From the NCBI GenBank assembly GCA_947034895.1, contig OX344765.1:33051001-33115000 (forward strand): DNA of 64,000 nucleotides, written 5' to 3'. Source of the DNA: Rhytidiadelphus loreus. Its lineage: Eukaryota > Streptophyta > Bryopsida > Hypnales > Hylocomiaceae. Made by a program: the position numbers and the translations under genes. Below, piece by piece: positions 24,401 to 35,209 of this stretch. Positions within the stretch are counted from its first letter, which is position 1. Each line of letters begins with the position of its first letter. The notes below the pieces were generated by a model. That model was not told the origin of the DNA. It did no database searches and worked only from the letters and a program-made list of their open reading frames with translations.

Positions 24401-24634
24401 GGTGAGAGGTTTGCTTGGATTGAGAAGGAAGCCACTATATATTCATGGATGGATGTCCCTTGTCGAGGGAGAAGTGGTAATATAGTAGGGTCGAACATAG
24501 CAGTGCATGGTGTGCAAACCGAGGAAAGAGTGATCATTCCGCTTGAGGCTAAACCGCATCTTCTGGAGTATATGGCGATGCAAATGGAGGACCTAGATGA
24601 CGAACGTTTGCAAAATGATTTGAATATGTATTAG
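21428..24634 (+). CDS. DUF7869-type transposase-like protein, intact 1068 aa
   Basis: One uninterrupted intronless ORF, far more GC-rich than its flanks. Residues 1-145 are a globular N-terminal region and about 150-245 are Ser/Pro/Thr-rich. A Cys-containing region starts near 248 (CAKERGACKRNC), then comes a helical segment with CNACYAAALGYSQRRLKQLK. The core resembles DUF7869: IVDGMDQ (D511, D514), LRIQADNTTRENKN (D593, N594) and GHTHEDID (628-635). This spacing of acidic/His motifs suggests an RNase H-like nuclease fold, as in DDE transposases, though that is inference. The C-terminal part (about 915-1040: GQFVALTVEL, VGKVLEFG, KVLWYW) looks like a BAH/Tudor-type module common after this core. 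The start was chosen as the first ATG in frame. Biochemical function is unknown, but a mobile-element origin is likely from context. Confidence 0.8.
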   Translation: MVAEAFGSPVVFNAVGTTVVATEQRSIGERLARVVQGRLFQEEDCPVTGGVTLDTNGMVQLLGDDGNVVGVGVVDTNFTCGLELHQVKLRPVEIAIRVTHALEETKWVGEVVGKFLGDCVGKIIRWRRALVCWPHPSEVRTTSTPLREGQSFSFPPVVAPEFNFHDVEDNPSTSDMTPPSQGERSTPERNSLMTQCSQGSTPDVTRMEGISLDTPRRKYSMANRRARVRNPRERGESASQKVTLESVLCAKERGACKRNCLHEVDARYILDERYMAWGQKYEARSTWIMQMLNAFYTRVQGRTRDKYETKLDGRVVCNACYAAALGYSQRRLKQLKTAHVVYGRVAAVHGNTCQVRESAKMSAARESLDVFVNEAGCQQPHRSVCRKKDNKVLPLILLPMNTSKLDVFRYVNEEVKRLVDGTELSMSSFRRLWREDFPHVQIPPFYRFSKCYHYWEYKCGMESTTNAVAKVKIKKLYVLHIRYQMEERRDYWLFKRSVMITPNFFMCLIVDGMDQNTTMIPKMRQTVKNIESRFVKTHLCGVLVHGIGLYADVWIDAHHKHDSNQVITSVMNVICDVKRRKGFLPPTLRIQADNTTRENKNIYMFGMCAALVGLGFFKEVHLCFLIVGHTHEDIDQRFSVISNVLKRRDIDTLQEMLQLVEKGTSYTEAFVSARKLENIRDWKAFITPHLLRGGEQLTGITFPHHMRFYVENGLVRVQHKHFCSDEWAPAGGHLCLNSLPSVAEQPNFAEVFAADQRELKALDEFIAYKKKLVLRGTNRIRNLEVVDETIEFKDYLQDFPQRSTECLCELPFWPSDILNYDGDGHVVENVKGSGTNESIALDADANITDNATADMIMATMPNPERRGYFGPRKDRPPPEASRRVIGGRSKGGRHAIVPEVVQGASEDPFPPFNPENDVVIGQFVALTVELREVREGVPFHVGKVLEFGQGRWASKMKVLWYWPTMRLGGQEEVGSNKVRYMNCMESTWEPSGERFAWIEKEATIYSWMDVPCRGRSGNIVGSNIAVHGVQTEERVIIPLEAKPHLLEYMAMQMEDLDDERLQNDLNMY

Positions 24635-26160
24635 AAGCGTATCATGATCTGTAGTGCAGTTCTCACCTTGTAGTTCAACGCATGTAAAAGAACTAGAACG
24701 TGAAGCACAAAGCAACATGCTTTGAAAGTAATGTGTAGTGAAAAGTGTAGGAGATTTTCATAAAGTATTTATAAAGTGTGGAGCATTATGACAAATATTC
24801 ATAGAACAATGTTTCATAAAAAGAGTCAATGATGTTTTCAAAATTTCTTTCCCCCCCTTACATTTGAAATTGTCTTCTTTGATTGGTATATAAGCCAAGT
24901 GCAATGTCGCAACCCTCAAGTGCAAAAATGGCAATTGGACCCTCAAATGTATACCATTTTTCCAAATGTGGTGTGACTTCTTTTATATTCTATAGAACTG
25001 TAACTTCCTCTTTTTTGTTTTTATTTTTGTTTTTATTTGACACAAGTGAAAAAAACATTTCATTGCAAAAGAAGATAAAAATACAAGCTCCCCTACTAGG
25101 TCCAAATATCAAGTTAGGGAAGGTTCATCATTATGCTATCTAAAGATAATTATAAACAATTGAAAATTTGAAATGAAGCAATCAGTCCAATGTGATACTT
25201 CTAGGACTCAGAGATGATGATTGTTGAAAAAATAGATGAAATTCATGAAAATTGAACTAGTAATTAATCTTGTATTACAGAGTATTATCTAAATGAAAAA
25301 TGGATTCTAACTTGATCCAAAAATGGCTATATACACTAGATTCATTTTGTGATCACTACGTACTTTGAATTTTTTTTGTCAATACTTAGTAAGAACATTG
25401 CTAAGGCTTGACCCCAACAATTATCAATCTCAAATTGTTTTGACACCTCGCAATCCCCTTTGTATTCATGTAAGCCATCCTATTTATACCACTCTATACC
25501 TATTAGTATAGTCTAAGTATTAAATATTTGATAATGAAAAATGTGTAAGTCTTACTAGTATGTACTGACACAATGAGCCCAAAAGATGCAATCACTGCCA
25601 TTAGTTGCCCCCCCTCCCCTCCTAAAAAATGACAGCTGTTGATTTTTACAAAAAAAATTACAAACCACCCCCACAGCCGTTGATCTCAAAAAAAATTCTG
25701 ATATGCCTACGCATACGCCGATACGGATACATTACACTTATACGAATACAAATACAATACATTGATACAAATATGGATGTAGATATGTACATATGGATAC
25801 GGATACATATGGATACGGATACATACTAATATGCATATGGATACGTACTTGGGAAACATTGACTTATCCCATATTGATTGTAAGATCATTTGTTTCTCAA
25901 AATTACAAAAGAAGGGGGGAGGGGGGAGGTTCTGTAAAAATTTAATTAAAAATAATTTTGAACTTCTGAATTATGGGGGTGGTTGGTAATTAATTAAGGA
26001 ATGAAATTAATTAATGAGCTCATTGTGACTTTGTCACAATGACAATGAGCTCAAAAGATGTAGTTTACTGCATTAATACAAATAACAATGAGCTCAAAAG
26101 ATGCAGTTTATTGCATTAATACAAATAGGTCAAAACTAAGTTGTGACACAAATAAGATGA
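24635..26160. other. 3' flank of the DUF7869-type gene; short repeats
   Basis: AT-rich, no gene seen. 25700-25850 is a GGATAC/ATATGG simple-sequence tract. 26040-26128 holds two tandem 44-base units (ACAATGAGCTCAAAAGATG...), with a related third copy near 25568. GAGCTCATTGTGAC and GTCACAATGACAATGAGCTC at 26016-26053 form a palindrome. Confidence 0.5.
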
Positions 26161-27411
26161 CTTATCTTAAGTCCCAACCCTAATCTGTAGAAGAAGTTTT
26201 AAGCTCAAAACAGTGCGACAAAAGTAGACACTCACTATCTGAACTGGAACGGTTGAAAGAGTCTCCGAGAAACAGGAAGCAACTGGCGCCATTGATCGAT
26301 ATCCTTTTGGAATTTGGACTCTTCCTTGTACCGTTAGTAATTCTTCATCCGGTTTTACTTTATTTTCAGACCATGGACTCATGATTTTTGTTCCAAGTCA
26401 TGCGTGAGAGTTCATTTCTAGAGTGGGGGATTTGAAGAAATTCAAGGTTAGCATTCGATTCCCCTTCAGCTGGCTTCGATCAGTTGCCACTTCCACGCAG
26501 TTAGCTCTGACACATTTTCTAATCATACTATTTCTAGAGGATGCAGTTCATGCATCAAAGACCGTACAGGATGCATGGAACCCGTTAGTGCAGTGCAGCA
26601 CCAAACTGGTCGGCACATTCAACCAGAATTTCAGGAAGCTCTCGCAACGACGTGAGGGTTCAGTTGTCGTCACGGTGCTTCTCCACCCCATCCATCGGTG
26701 GAGACTCATTGGACTACGGACGAGGTAACCCTCAGAGAGAGGCGTGGGTTACAGGGCGTAACCAGCTCTGTCCCGGATGGAAAACTCATGTAACTTCAGT
26801 TACTGAGTAATTATTGTCTTCGTGGATGAACATCATATGGTTATGCACTACTAAGGTAAACCAGCCCATCATGGTCAGAATAAGGAGTTTGATATCATGT
26901 GCTTACTGAAATTTTTCAATTTGTTTCCTACAGTAGTGCAAGTGTGAGAAACAGTGAGAGCAATTGAAATTATGTTTTCTTTTGACAAAGTATGAATTTG
27001 TTATGAATTTTTGAAGTGTTCAATGCATTTTCACCCGTAAGAGTCTATAGACTACCTTAAAACCAACAAAATTTGAATCCATTATGCTCATTTGGCTCAC
27101 CTAAAGCAGTCAAAGTCTTTTGTAACATGGAAGGCTTGAAAAGCCAATTCTCACAATGAATTCTCACTTAAAAATTGAAAGTTCCTAATGAAGTCACTAA
27201 CTACTTCATTAGTGCCATGTAAGACATGCATTGAAGTCAAAATCTGAAAAAATTGAAAAAAACATAATGGGGTCATTTGGTAGGTGACTACTGTGGGTCA
27301 TTTGACCACAGTGGGCTAATTTACCTTATCTTGCTTGTCGATGAATATCATGTTGTTACAAACAAACTATCTTGCTCATGGATGAATATTGTGTGGTTAC
27401 AAACAAGCTAT
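26161..27411. other. Non-AT-rich patch, possible relic of genic DNA
   Basis: 26161-26830 has a base composition closer to the gene islands than to the deserts. ORFs at 26167-26382 (minus) and 26423-26728 (plus) have no recognisable domain. 26465-26550 resembles 38380-38455, sharing CTATTTCTAGA and the CCACTTCCACGCAGTTAGCT / CCATTTCCACGGAGTTAATT segment. I see no intact gene. Confidence 0.35.
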
Positions 27412-27617
27412 CACTATAAGAAAACCGCGTTTAAATAGACAGATTTTGTTGAACATCCAATGTAACAACTCATGTTTTTATGTCAACAATGATGTCTAAT
27501 GTAACATCTTCATGTTGTATTGAACGTCATTGTTGACATAAAAACATGGGTTGTTACATTAGATGTCCAACAAAATCCATTTGCTTAAACATTGAAAAAC
27601 ACTAGTTTCTTATAGTG
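27412..27617. mobile_element. CACTA-type MITE, 206 bp
   Basis: Both ends read CACTATAAGAAA (right end as complement), the same terminus as the palindrome at 16709-17044. Internal arms pair through segments such as ATTTTGTTG(A/G)ACATC and ATGTTTTTATGTCAACAATG. Flanking triplets are TAT and AAT, so a 3-bp target duplication is only partly supported. No coding capacity. Confidence 0.8.
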
Positions 27618-28888
27618 AATCCTACTCATAGATGAAACACCATCAAGCACATAGATGCTTACAATCAAAGTTGGTTATGGTTATAGCACGTGTTGATACT
27701 ACCATATTGTTGTAATGTTCCAAGAGAAAAGAATATTTATTTTTTTAGCTTTGCTTTACTAAGTTTTTACACTTTGAATTCCTTTAATTTAATGTTTTGC
27801 ACTACTGACAAATTTCTGAAGTATAACCTTAAAGATCCAATCAACCATTTTATGGTCGTTGCTCAACTTTAGGTAGCGTTTTCAAGTAGAAAAAACTTGT
27901 TTCTCAAAATTTGGTATTCTTTGTGCAAACTAAAGTGGGTTGCCTTTCTATTTATTTATTTATTTATATATATATATATCCAAAATTAAGATCACTATGG
28001 TCAACAAAAATTAAAATTAAAATAATACAATGTGTTTAGTATTTGCCTTGTGTTGAAAAGTTTATTATTTGGATATTTGGAGAAAGTGTTCACATCATTA
28101 AATCATCATCATTAAATCATCATCATTAAATCACTAGAAAAAATTTGGAGTTTCTAGAGGGTTGCCAAGGTTTGACAAGCCAAGCTATTTTTGCAATCCT
28201 ATTGAGTTTCTCAAAAGAAGGGAATCTTTGACAAAAAATAGGTTCACCTTATGTGAATATCAGGATTGAAAAGGAATATATCTCAGTTTCTTATGAATAA
28301 AAAACAAAAATTGCTATAACCTTCTTCCATTTGTAATACTCATGTGCTAGTGATTTGATACATATTTGGCTTAGTTGGCTATACCACTATACCAATGACA
28401 CTTGAATGTACCAATAATGAACATCAATAGGAAAAAAGTTCTTGTACCTGCAACAAAGCCTGTAAAATAAATGTAATCCTAGGTCCCTTTTGGTACTTCT
28501 TAGCATCCCTCTAGAGAATTCAATTTTTTTGAAGTCATATCCTTTCTTCCACAAATCAATTTAAATTGCAATTTTGAGTTTTGACCAATTATAAAAATTT
28601 GAATGTTGAAAATAAAAATTATATTTTTAGTACATTTTTTACTTCAAAAGGTATGTATAGAATTCATTTATTAACGCCATATTCACAATTTTTCAAAATA
28701 AAAATGTCCGTAGGATATGTGAAGCGAATCTATATGTGGATTTAAAATTTGATTATACACATATTATCTTTTCTTCATGCTTCTCATTGTCTTTATTGAT
28801 GCAAAATTCAAAAAAATTATGTAATATATATTTCATAATACCATTAGGGAAGATTTCAACCTTTAAAAGACTATAAGTTCCCTAGACA
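27618..28888. other. AT-rich intergenic DNA with dispersed-repeat fragments
   Basis: No gene seen. ATCATC-AATC direct repeats occur near 28100-28130. The stretch 28645-28720 is the reverse complement of 29667-29745 (both hold the CCTACGGACATTTTT / AAAAATGTCCGTAGG words), so it forms the arms of a 1.1-kb inverted arrangement around the next element. Confidence 0.45.
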
Positions 28889-29442
28889 TTAGATGAGATC
28901 TAGGGGGGCTGGAGGGCCGTTTCAAGCATGTTCCCAACTCTATTCCCCTGTTCTCATTGAACGCTAGTGTTAGATAATTTTTTAATTAAAAAAAAAAAAA
29001 AAAAAAATTTAAAATCCTTAAAATAAAAAATAAAAAATAAATTTTTTTTTAATTTTTTTTCAAAAAAAGTGAATAAGTGACCTAGCAATCTCCTGGCTAG
29101 GTTGCGCAGGCGCGCAATTTGCAAATGGCAGGTTTTGGTGGATTTCCAAATGGGAACTCGCAGCCTTCTAGAGTAGCAAAAAAACATGTAATGGTTCCTA
29201 GGCTATGGGAACTTTGCTGCAGCAGTTGGCTAATGTGGCAAAGAAATTGCCACGTTGGCTATTTTTATTTAATTATTACTTTAATAAAAAAATTATTAAT
29301 GTTTTGAAAAGAATAATGTTTTGAAAATATTAAAATAAAATTTTCAATTTTATTTTTTAATAATTTGACTATATAGCCGCTATTCATAGCAAGAGAAACT
29401 CGATTGAAACAATCTCTTAAAGGCCAAAATTTCCCCTAATGC
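28889..29442. mobile_element. CATTAGATGAG-type TIR element, 554 bp
   Basis: The left end CATTAGATGAGAT, followed by GGAGGGCCGTTTCAAGC, is answered by GAAACAATC...GGCC...CCCCTAATG at the right. Inside are a long A/T tract and a GC-richer half. Related sequences occur at 42595-42952, from 56703 and at 58560-58832. No ORF of note. Superfamily not assigned. Confidence 0.6.
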
Positions 29443-32400
29443 ATTTGTGTCTTGTCCAAAATCCTTTGCTTTAGTGGTTAAATTGTCAAGGTGTGGATTT
29501 TAATTGAAAATCTAGGAGAAAATTTTCAATAAAATTTGATAATTTTTATTTTTAAGAAAATTGTTAAATAGAAGTAGAAGATTGAAGGAAAATCAAATTG
29601 TTAACAACTCTAAAATGTAATTGAAACATGTCCATTCTAATAGTAAGATGTTGTAGCAAGTAATTTATATCCTACGGACATTTTTGTTTTGAAAAATTGT
29701 GAATATTGTGATAATAAATGAATCCTATACATAATATTTTTTCAAAAAATACCTTAATTGCTTGAAAAAAAAAAACCTTTATAAATTTCACATCAATAAT
29801 ACAAACACAATGAATCAAAGCTTCCAATGCATACATGAATATACTCTACAAGAATAATTTTAAAATTTAGTTATTGATTTGTTTTTTGTTTTACTTCCCT
29901 ATTGCCTAGGCTTGAGTATTTTGAACTTAAAGGGGCCTAAATTTTTCTCCCAAGTACCAAATTAATTATATATATATATATGAGTGGTTTTAATTTATAT
30001 ATTTTAATTTTAGCTTTCAAGAATTTAAGATGTTGAAATTTCAACTTTTCAAATTCCAAAATCTTCAATTGGTCAACATTAGTAGTGTAGAGAGAAGTGG
30101 GATTTAGTTTTTATTTTAGTATTTATATAATAACATATAATCAATGAATTTGTGACATAGACCAATATTACATTTATTTGCATGTTATTTATTTATACCA
30201 TTTCAAAGTAATTCTACATTGGTTTTGTGTGATTTTTGCTTGGATTTTTGTTGTATTTCCATTTTTTTCCGATCATATATTAGAAGTGTATGTAGTATTT
30301 AACTCCTAAAGTTTGGTGAGTGGGTACTTAATAGTTGACAATCCTAAATAACTTTTATTTCAATCAATATAAAGAAGCAAAAGTTGTGCCCTCCTAAGCT
30401 CATAATTGTCAAAAGTGGGGTAGCCGAAAGCCAAAAGAAATCACAAAAACTTAAAAGAATTTTTTGTTTTTAATCTTTAATAGATAAATGGAATTTTTTA
30501 TTACAATGACGCCATTTGGCCCATTCCGCTACTTTGGTAGTTTTGACGGCTTAGACCGAGCAATCTAAAATGTAGAATTATCTTAGATGTCTAAAATATA
30601 TACCTTTTGACCTTTTCTAGATGCATGAAATCTACACTTGACTTGGTGTCACTTTTATGATTTAGACCGTATTGTCTAAAATCTATACTCGTCATAGATT
30701 TTTGAAATCTATAAAAGTTGAAAATTTCTAAAATCTATACCTATCCTAGATGACAATTTTACAGTTTAGACCGGGCGGTTTGAAAATGACACATGGAATA
30801 TTACCATTTAACGAACATGCACATATAATGTTTTTGTCTAAATGGAAAGCATTGTTTTGTTCCATTAATGAGAAAGTTATAGAGCTTCTTATTTTGTAGG
30901 CAATCAAAGGACTTTCTTGAAAAAATAACATATTGGATTTGTTTTTTAAATCAATTTTGACATATTTCATAAATAAAAAAATTCTAGAGGATTAAATTAG
31001 ATTGTTAGAATAATCTAACCATAGGAATTAGTATGTTTCAATTTTATCTTAAAACTAATAATGATTTAGTTCTTCCCTCCATGTTGTGCATTCTTCTACT
31101 TAATCCCTGTAAAGGACCATTGTCCCCTCATGAGACAAAATGGATTTCGGGTAGGTTCCTATGATCTCAATTTTTAGTGAAACTTTTTGAAACTTTCCCA
31201 TAAGATAGGAAAACTTATTAGCTTTGTGGGAATATAAATTTTATTTCAATTGGTGTCCAGAAGCAAAAGTTATGGCATATTAAATATAATTTTCATGTCA
31301 CCGGGCTGGAAAAAAAAACTACAAAAATTTGAAATTAATTATTTGATTTTTTTTTCCTTCTTAAAGATCATATTTTTGTCTACATGTGAAGCTTTGATTC
31401 ATTCCATTTGGATTAGTAATGTGAAAGTTATGAACAATCTTGTTTTTGGACAATTTGAGCATCTTCTTGAAAAAATAACTTATAGGATTGAATTTTGAAT
31501 GCAATTTTCACAATTTTTCAAAAAAAACTGTTTGATAAGGTTAAATTTTCTAGCTAGAACAATCTCACCTTTGAGATTATTGTATTTCAATCCCATCTTA
31601 GAGCTATTAACAATTTAGTTTTTCTTTCAATTTTGAACCTATTTCTGCTTAACATTTTATTAAAGAATGAAAATTCGGCGTATTTTTTTTTAATTTTTTT
31701 TCCTAGACTTTGAACTCAATTCTTCAACATAATTTTTTTTAAATTCAAGGTCCATGGTGCAAAAAATTTCCACAAATGGCAATTAAAGCCATCTATAACT
31801 GTAGGCTAGTTTTCAAAATAACTTTCTTTTTTCAACTTTGAATGCTAATATCTTCCAATGTATATGGTCAAACTCCATGAAATTCTTAACACATAATCCT
31901 TGACTAGTAAAGTACAAGATCCTACGGTTAGATTTTCTTTTTTTTAAATTTGTTTTGTTTTTTGGATGAACGCAGCAAAAATGGCAGTTTTGAGTAGTTT
32001 TTGACAGAAGAATGACCCAGGTCCTTTAAGGGTTAAATTTTTTTGAAAGAATGAAAATCATGTTACTTAGGTTTTTTTTGAATTTTTTTCCCTAGACTCT
32101 TGGCTCAATTCTTCATGATAGTTTTAAAAAAACTTGAAATTTTGAAATGCAAAATTTTTAAGTTTAGAGGATTCAATGTTTCAAAAACTAATTTGCCATA
32201 GTACTAGAAAACAATGTTTTCTTCATTTTGAACACAAATATCGATGTGTTCAAAGTTTCTTAAATTTTTGTCACACATTCTCAAACTAGTGTATTACAAG
32301 AACCTACAGGTAAATATGGTGAAAAAAAGTTAATTTTTAAAAGTTTGTGCTCATTGCACTAGAAATGCCAGTTTTGAGCGATTTTTGATGGGCCTTCGGA

Positions 32401-32815
32401 CTTCAGGGGTTAAATTATTGCAGTCAAGCAATGACTTATAAAGGTACTTCATAATTTTTCAAGTTGTATATTAGCATGTACATTGTGCAATTTTTTTTAA
32501 TGTCAGATCCATACCAGTTTTATGTCTTTGAAAATGCAAACCCTTCTTTCTCCTCAAAGGCGGCAAAGCTTGACAAAAAAAATTACTCATCACACAAAAA
32601 ACACACCATTTGGACTGGGAAATAAGATGTACACTTTCCTGAGATATTCGTGTCACCTACAAAATTAGTGTCACTACAAATTTAATTTTTTCGAAATTAG
32701 TCCAACTCAGTAATATTTTAGCCTGCACTAGTTTGAACTTTGAAATAGTGTGGTTTTGCCAAACTCGTGTCACAAGCATTCAGTTTTAATTGAATGATGA
32801 ATCAGAGTAAGGCTT
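29443..32815. other. AT-rich DNA with a diverged tandem duplication
   Basis: No gene seen. About 30355-31100 and 31245-31660 are diverged direct copies of one another (AGAAGCAAAAGTT, TTCTTGAAAAAATAAC, TTTCAAT...ATCTTA words in the same order), and a further reverse-orientation relative lies at about 59030-59300. 31840-32035 and 32225-32415 are two more copies of the dispersed repeat listed at 46465. Confidence 0.5.
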
Positions 32816-34644
32816 AAGATCCTGAACTTGGCAGCAATTTCTCTTCTCCCCTGTTCTAGTTTTGTAGGAAGAGCTGGGTAGCCATCACAAAGTGGGATCC
32901 AAAGTCGCTGGGATGCTTAGCTTGTCATACATACTGAGTGTCAGATGTGATGTTCCTGCATGAGCACTCGTCAATAGGCTATGGCAAGTCTTGTGAGACT
33001 CGATCCTGCGCACTTGCGAAGGAGAGGATTCCTTCCAGTTGAGGAGGATAGATCGACGTCCCCTGATCGGAAGGACTAGCAGGGTGGAATAATCTGAATC
33101 TCATGTAAGATGAAATCACGAATTGCACCTCGTGGGGATCGAAGTACTCTTCGTAACAGCTTCACCATTCAATTTGCAGGTCACAATCAAGGCACCTTGC
33201 CGAAATCCCATTCTTGGAAGGTGAAGTGTAATGCATGATCGATCATCAACTTGCAAAGAAACATTCCTGATTTCTAGTATAATTGTGGTAATCTGTCCTG
33301 GGATATAGCAATGAAAATTCAAGTTTCTACTTGCTAGTTAGTTTCAACTTTTCCATTGCTCCTTGCTGACAACTACCTGTTATTGCGCGTAATTTTCAAT
33401 GAGTCCTCTACGCGCACGCAGGTGAGGAAGTGGCATTGGTGAGTACCATTCGAGTTTATTGCCATGATACGCAGATTAGTACACTTGGCTCTTTAGCTGC
33501 CCAATTTCCAGCACTGGCTTTAGGGATGTCAAATGCTGGAGATTTACGTGCGGAAGACTCAGGATCGCCATTCCACGAAATTTGCGACATTGAGCGAGGT
33601 TGGGAACATCTGAAACGAAGAATGGTTTGCTATTTCGACGAATGCTTACGTGATAGCAAAAGAAGCTAAATACCAATCGCCGATTCCCTGGTTTTAGCAA
33701 CGATGATGACTAAATTGGCTAGGGTGCTCTAAACTTACAGCCTACATTCGAGAACAACTAAATGAAGGATGACTCATTTAAGCCTAATTGACTAATTCTA
33801 ACCACTTTGGGGTCAAAATCAGCAGATTCATTGCTCTCAATTTTGGGCAGAACAGACCCACACTTATTAACGGTAACATCAACCACGGCACCATACATGA
33901 GTATTCCGAAATCCAAACCTCCCTCATATCCCCCCCCTCTCCCGCTTTTAACACAATTGGAATCTGACTTAATTAGTACTGTCGACACTGTCGAGTATAA
34001 CGTCAAACGGCTGAGAGGTCTTACACCATTCGGCTAGCGGAACTGTCAACTGTGGAAGACATGCATGTTCCGAGTTGCGCACGATAAATTGTATTGCTGA
34101 AATTGTATTGTTGATTTGTATTGCTTATTATTATCCAGTGAGAATGGTCCTAGAATTCTATACCCACTTCAGTTCGTGCACACCATTTCCAGTCTGGTAG
34201 AAATAACTTCCAGAACGGAACTCGATGCATGGAACAAAATCGGGTAGGGTGGACAGCGCTTGAGCTGCCAAGACATTCAACCCTGTGACATGCCACCTTC
34301 AGGAAGACGGTTTTAAATAAATACAAGCCATCAAATGGATTACTAGTCTCATATTTTCAACACTTCACAACATTCTGGCATCCCATAAAACACGACGATT
34401 ACAAGCACAGTGAACAATCCAGCCAAACAACAAGCTCCCAACCATAGGAATGAAGAACATAAAACCAAAACACTTGCATCAACAGATCGAACCGTGTGTG
34501 CATAAACGAAAAAAATCAAAGACCGAAAGAACAAAAACTGCAACTGAAAAAACGACTGGAGTAAGAGCTCGCTGCAAAGTAAGAACACCATCCCCAGTCA
34601 TGTCACTCAACTTTCAGGCCATTACAAGCGGCTTTGATATTATT
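32816..34644. other. Higher-GC flank of pectate lyase copy 1, no gene identified
   Basis: The composition is that of the gene island, but no reading frame is convincing. ORFs at 33116-33322 (minus, 68 codons) and 33430-33669 (plus, 79 codons) are open and of balanced composition, but show no domain or splice pattern I recognise. A small unannotated or non-coding gene is possible. Confidence 0.35.
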
Positions 34645-35209
34645 TTAAGTGGCCATAGCTAAACAGAAGACCTTACAGCGTTCACATCCACTTCCAATGA
34701 GAACGATCACGTACTTTGCAATATAAAAGCATCCTGGCTCCAGATACTGGCCCGTTCTGCTTCGGGAGAGGGCTTCAGTGAGATTGATCATTTCGTTCAA
34801 CCGATTCGTCACTGTACGGCTCCAACCTGCCGACCAGCGGTCCATTCTCAGATTACATTACATTGCAGCATTTTCATCAGCATTTTCATTCATCGTCATC
34901 AGTTCCAACTCGTCTGTCAGAAGGCAACTGTATGCAGTTACTTCCTCTGTAGCAGCGGTTGCACGTACTCTACACTAAACTACAGACGACATTTGCCTAC
35001 ATTCCAACTCTTCTCTCATGAAACAAGCTGCAGGAAAATAAAACAATCCGCAAGCCTGGCTGAGGAGGTTGCTCCTCTTCTAATTCTACACCAGGGATGC
35101 ACTCATCCGGGCTGCTACATGCGCAGCCTCGGTCTGGGTGTCCCATTTTAAAAGACTGGTGGTCTCCTGCTCATCGTACAATCAGCACCTCTCAACATGC
35201 AGTGTCAGT
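34645..35209 (-). other. 3' UTR of pectate lyase copy 1
   Basis: Read on the minus strand, this follows the stop codon and matches the region after the stop of copy 2 (62786-63340) nearly base for base near the stop, less well further out. Shared words include TTTCATGAGAGAAGAGTTGG and GAATGGACCGCTGGTCGG. The far limit is only where similarity fades, and no poly(A) site was fixed. Confidence 0.6.
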
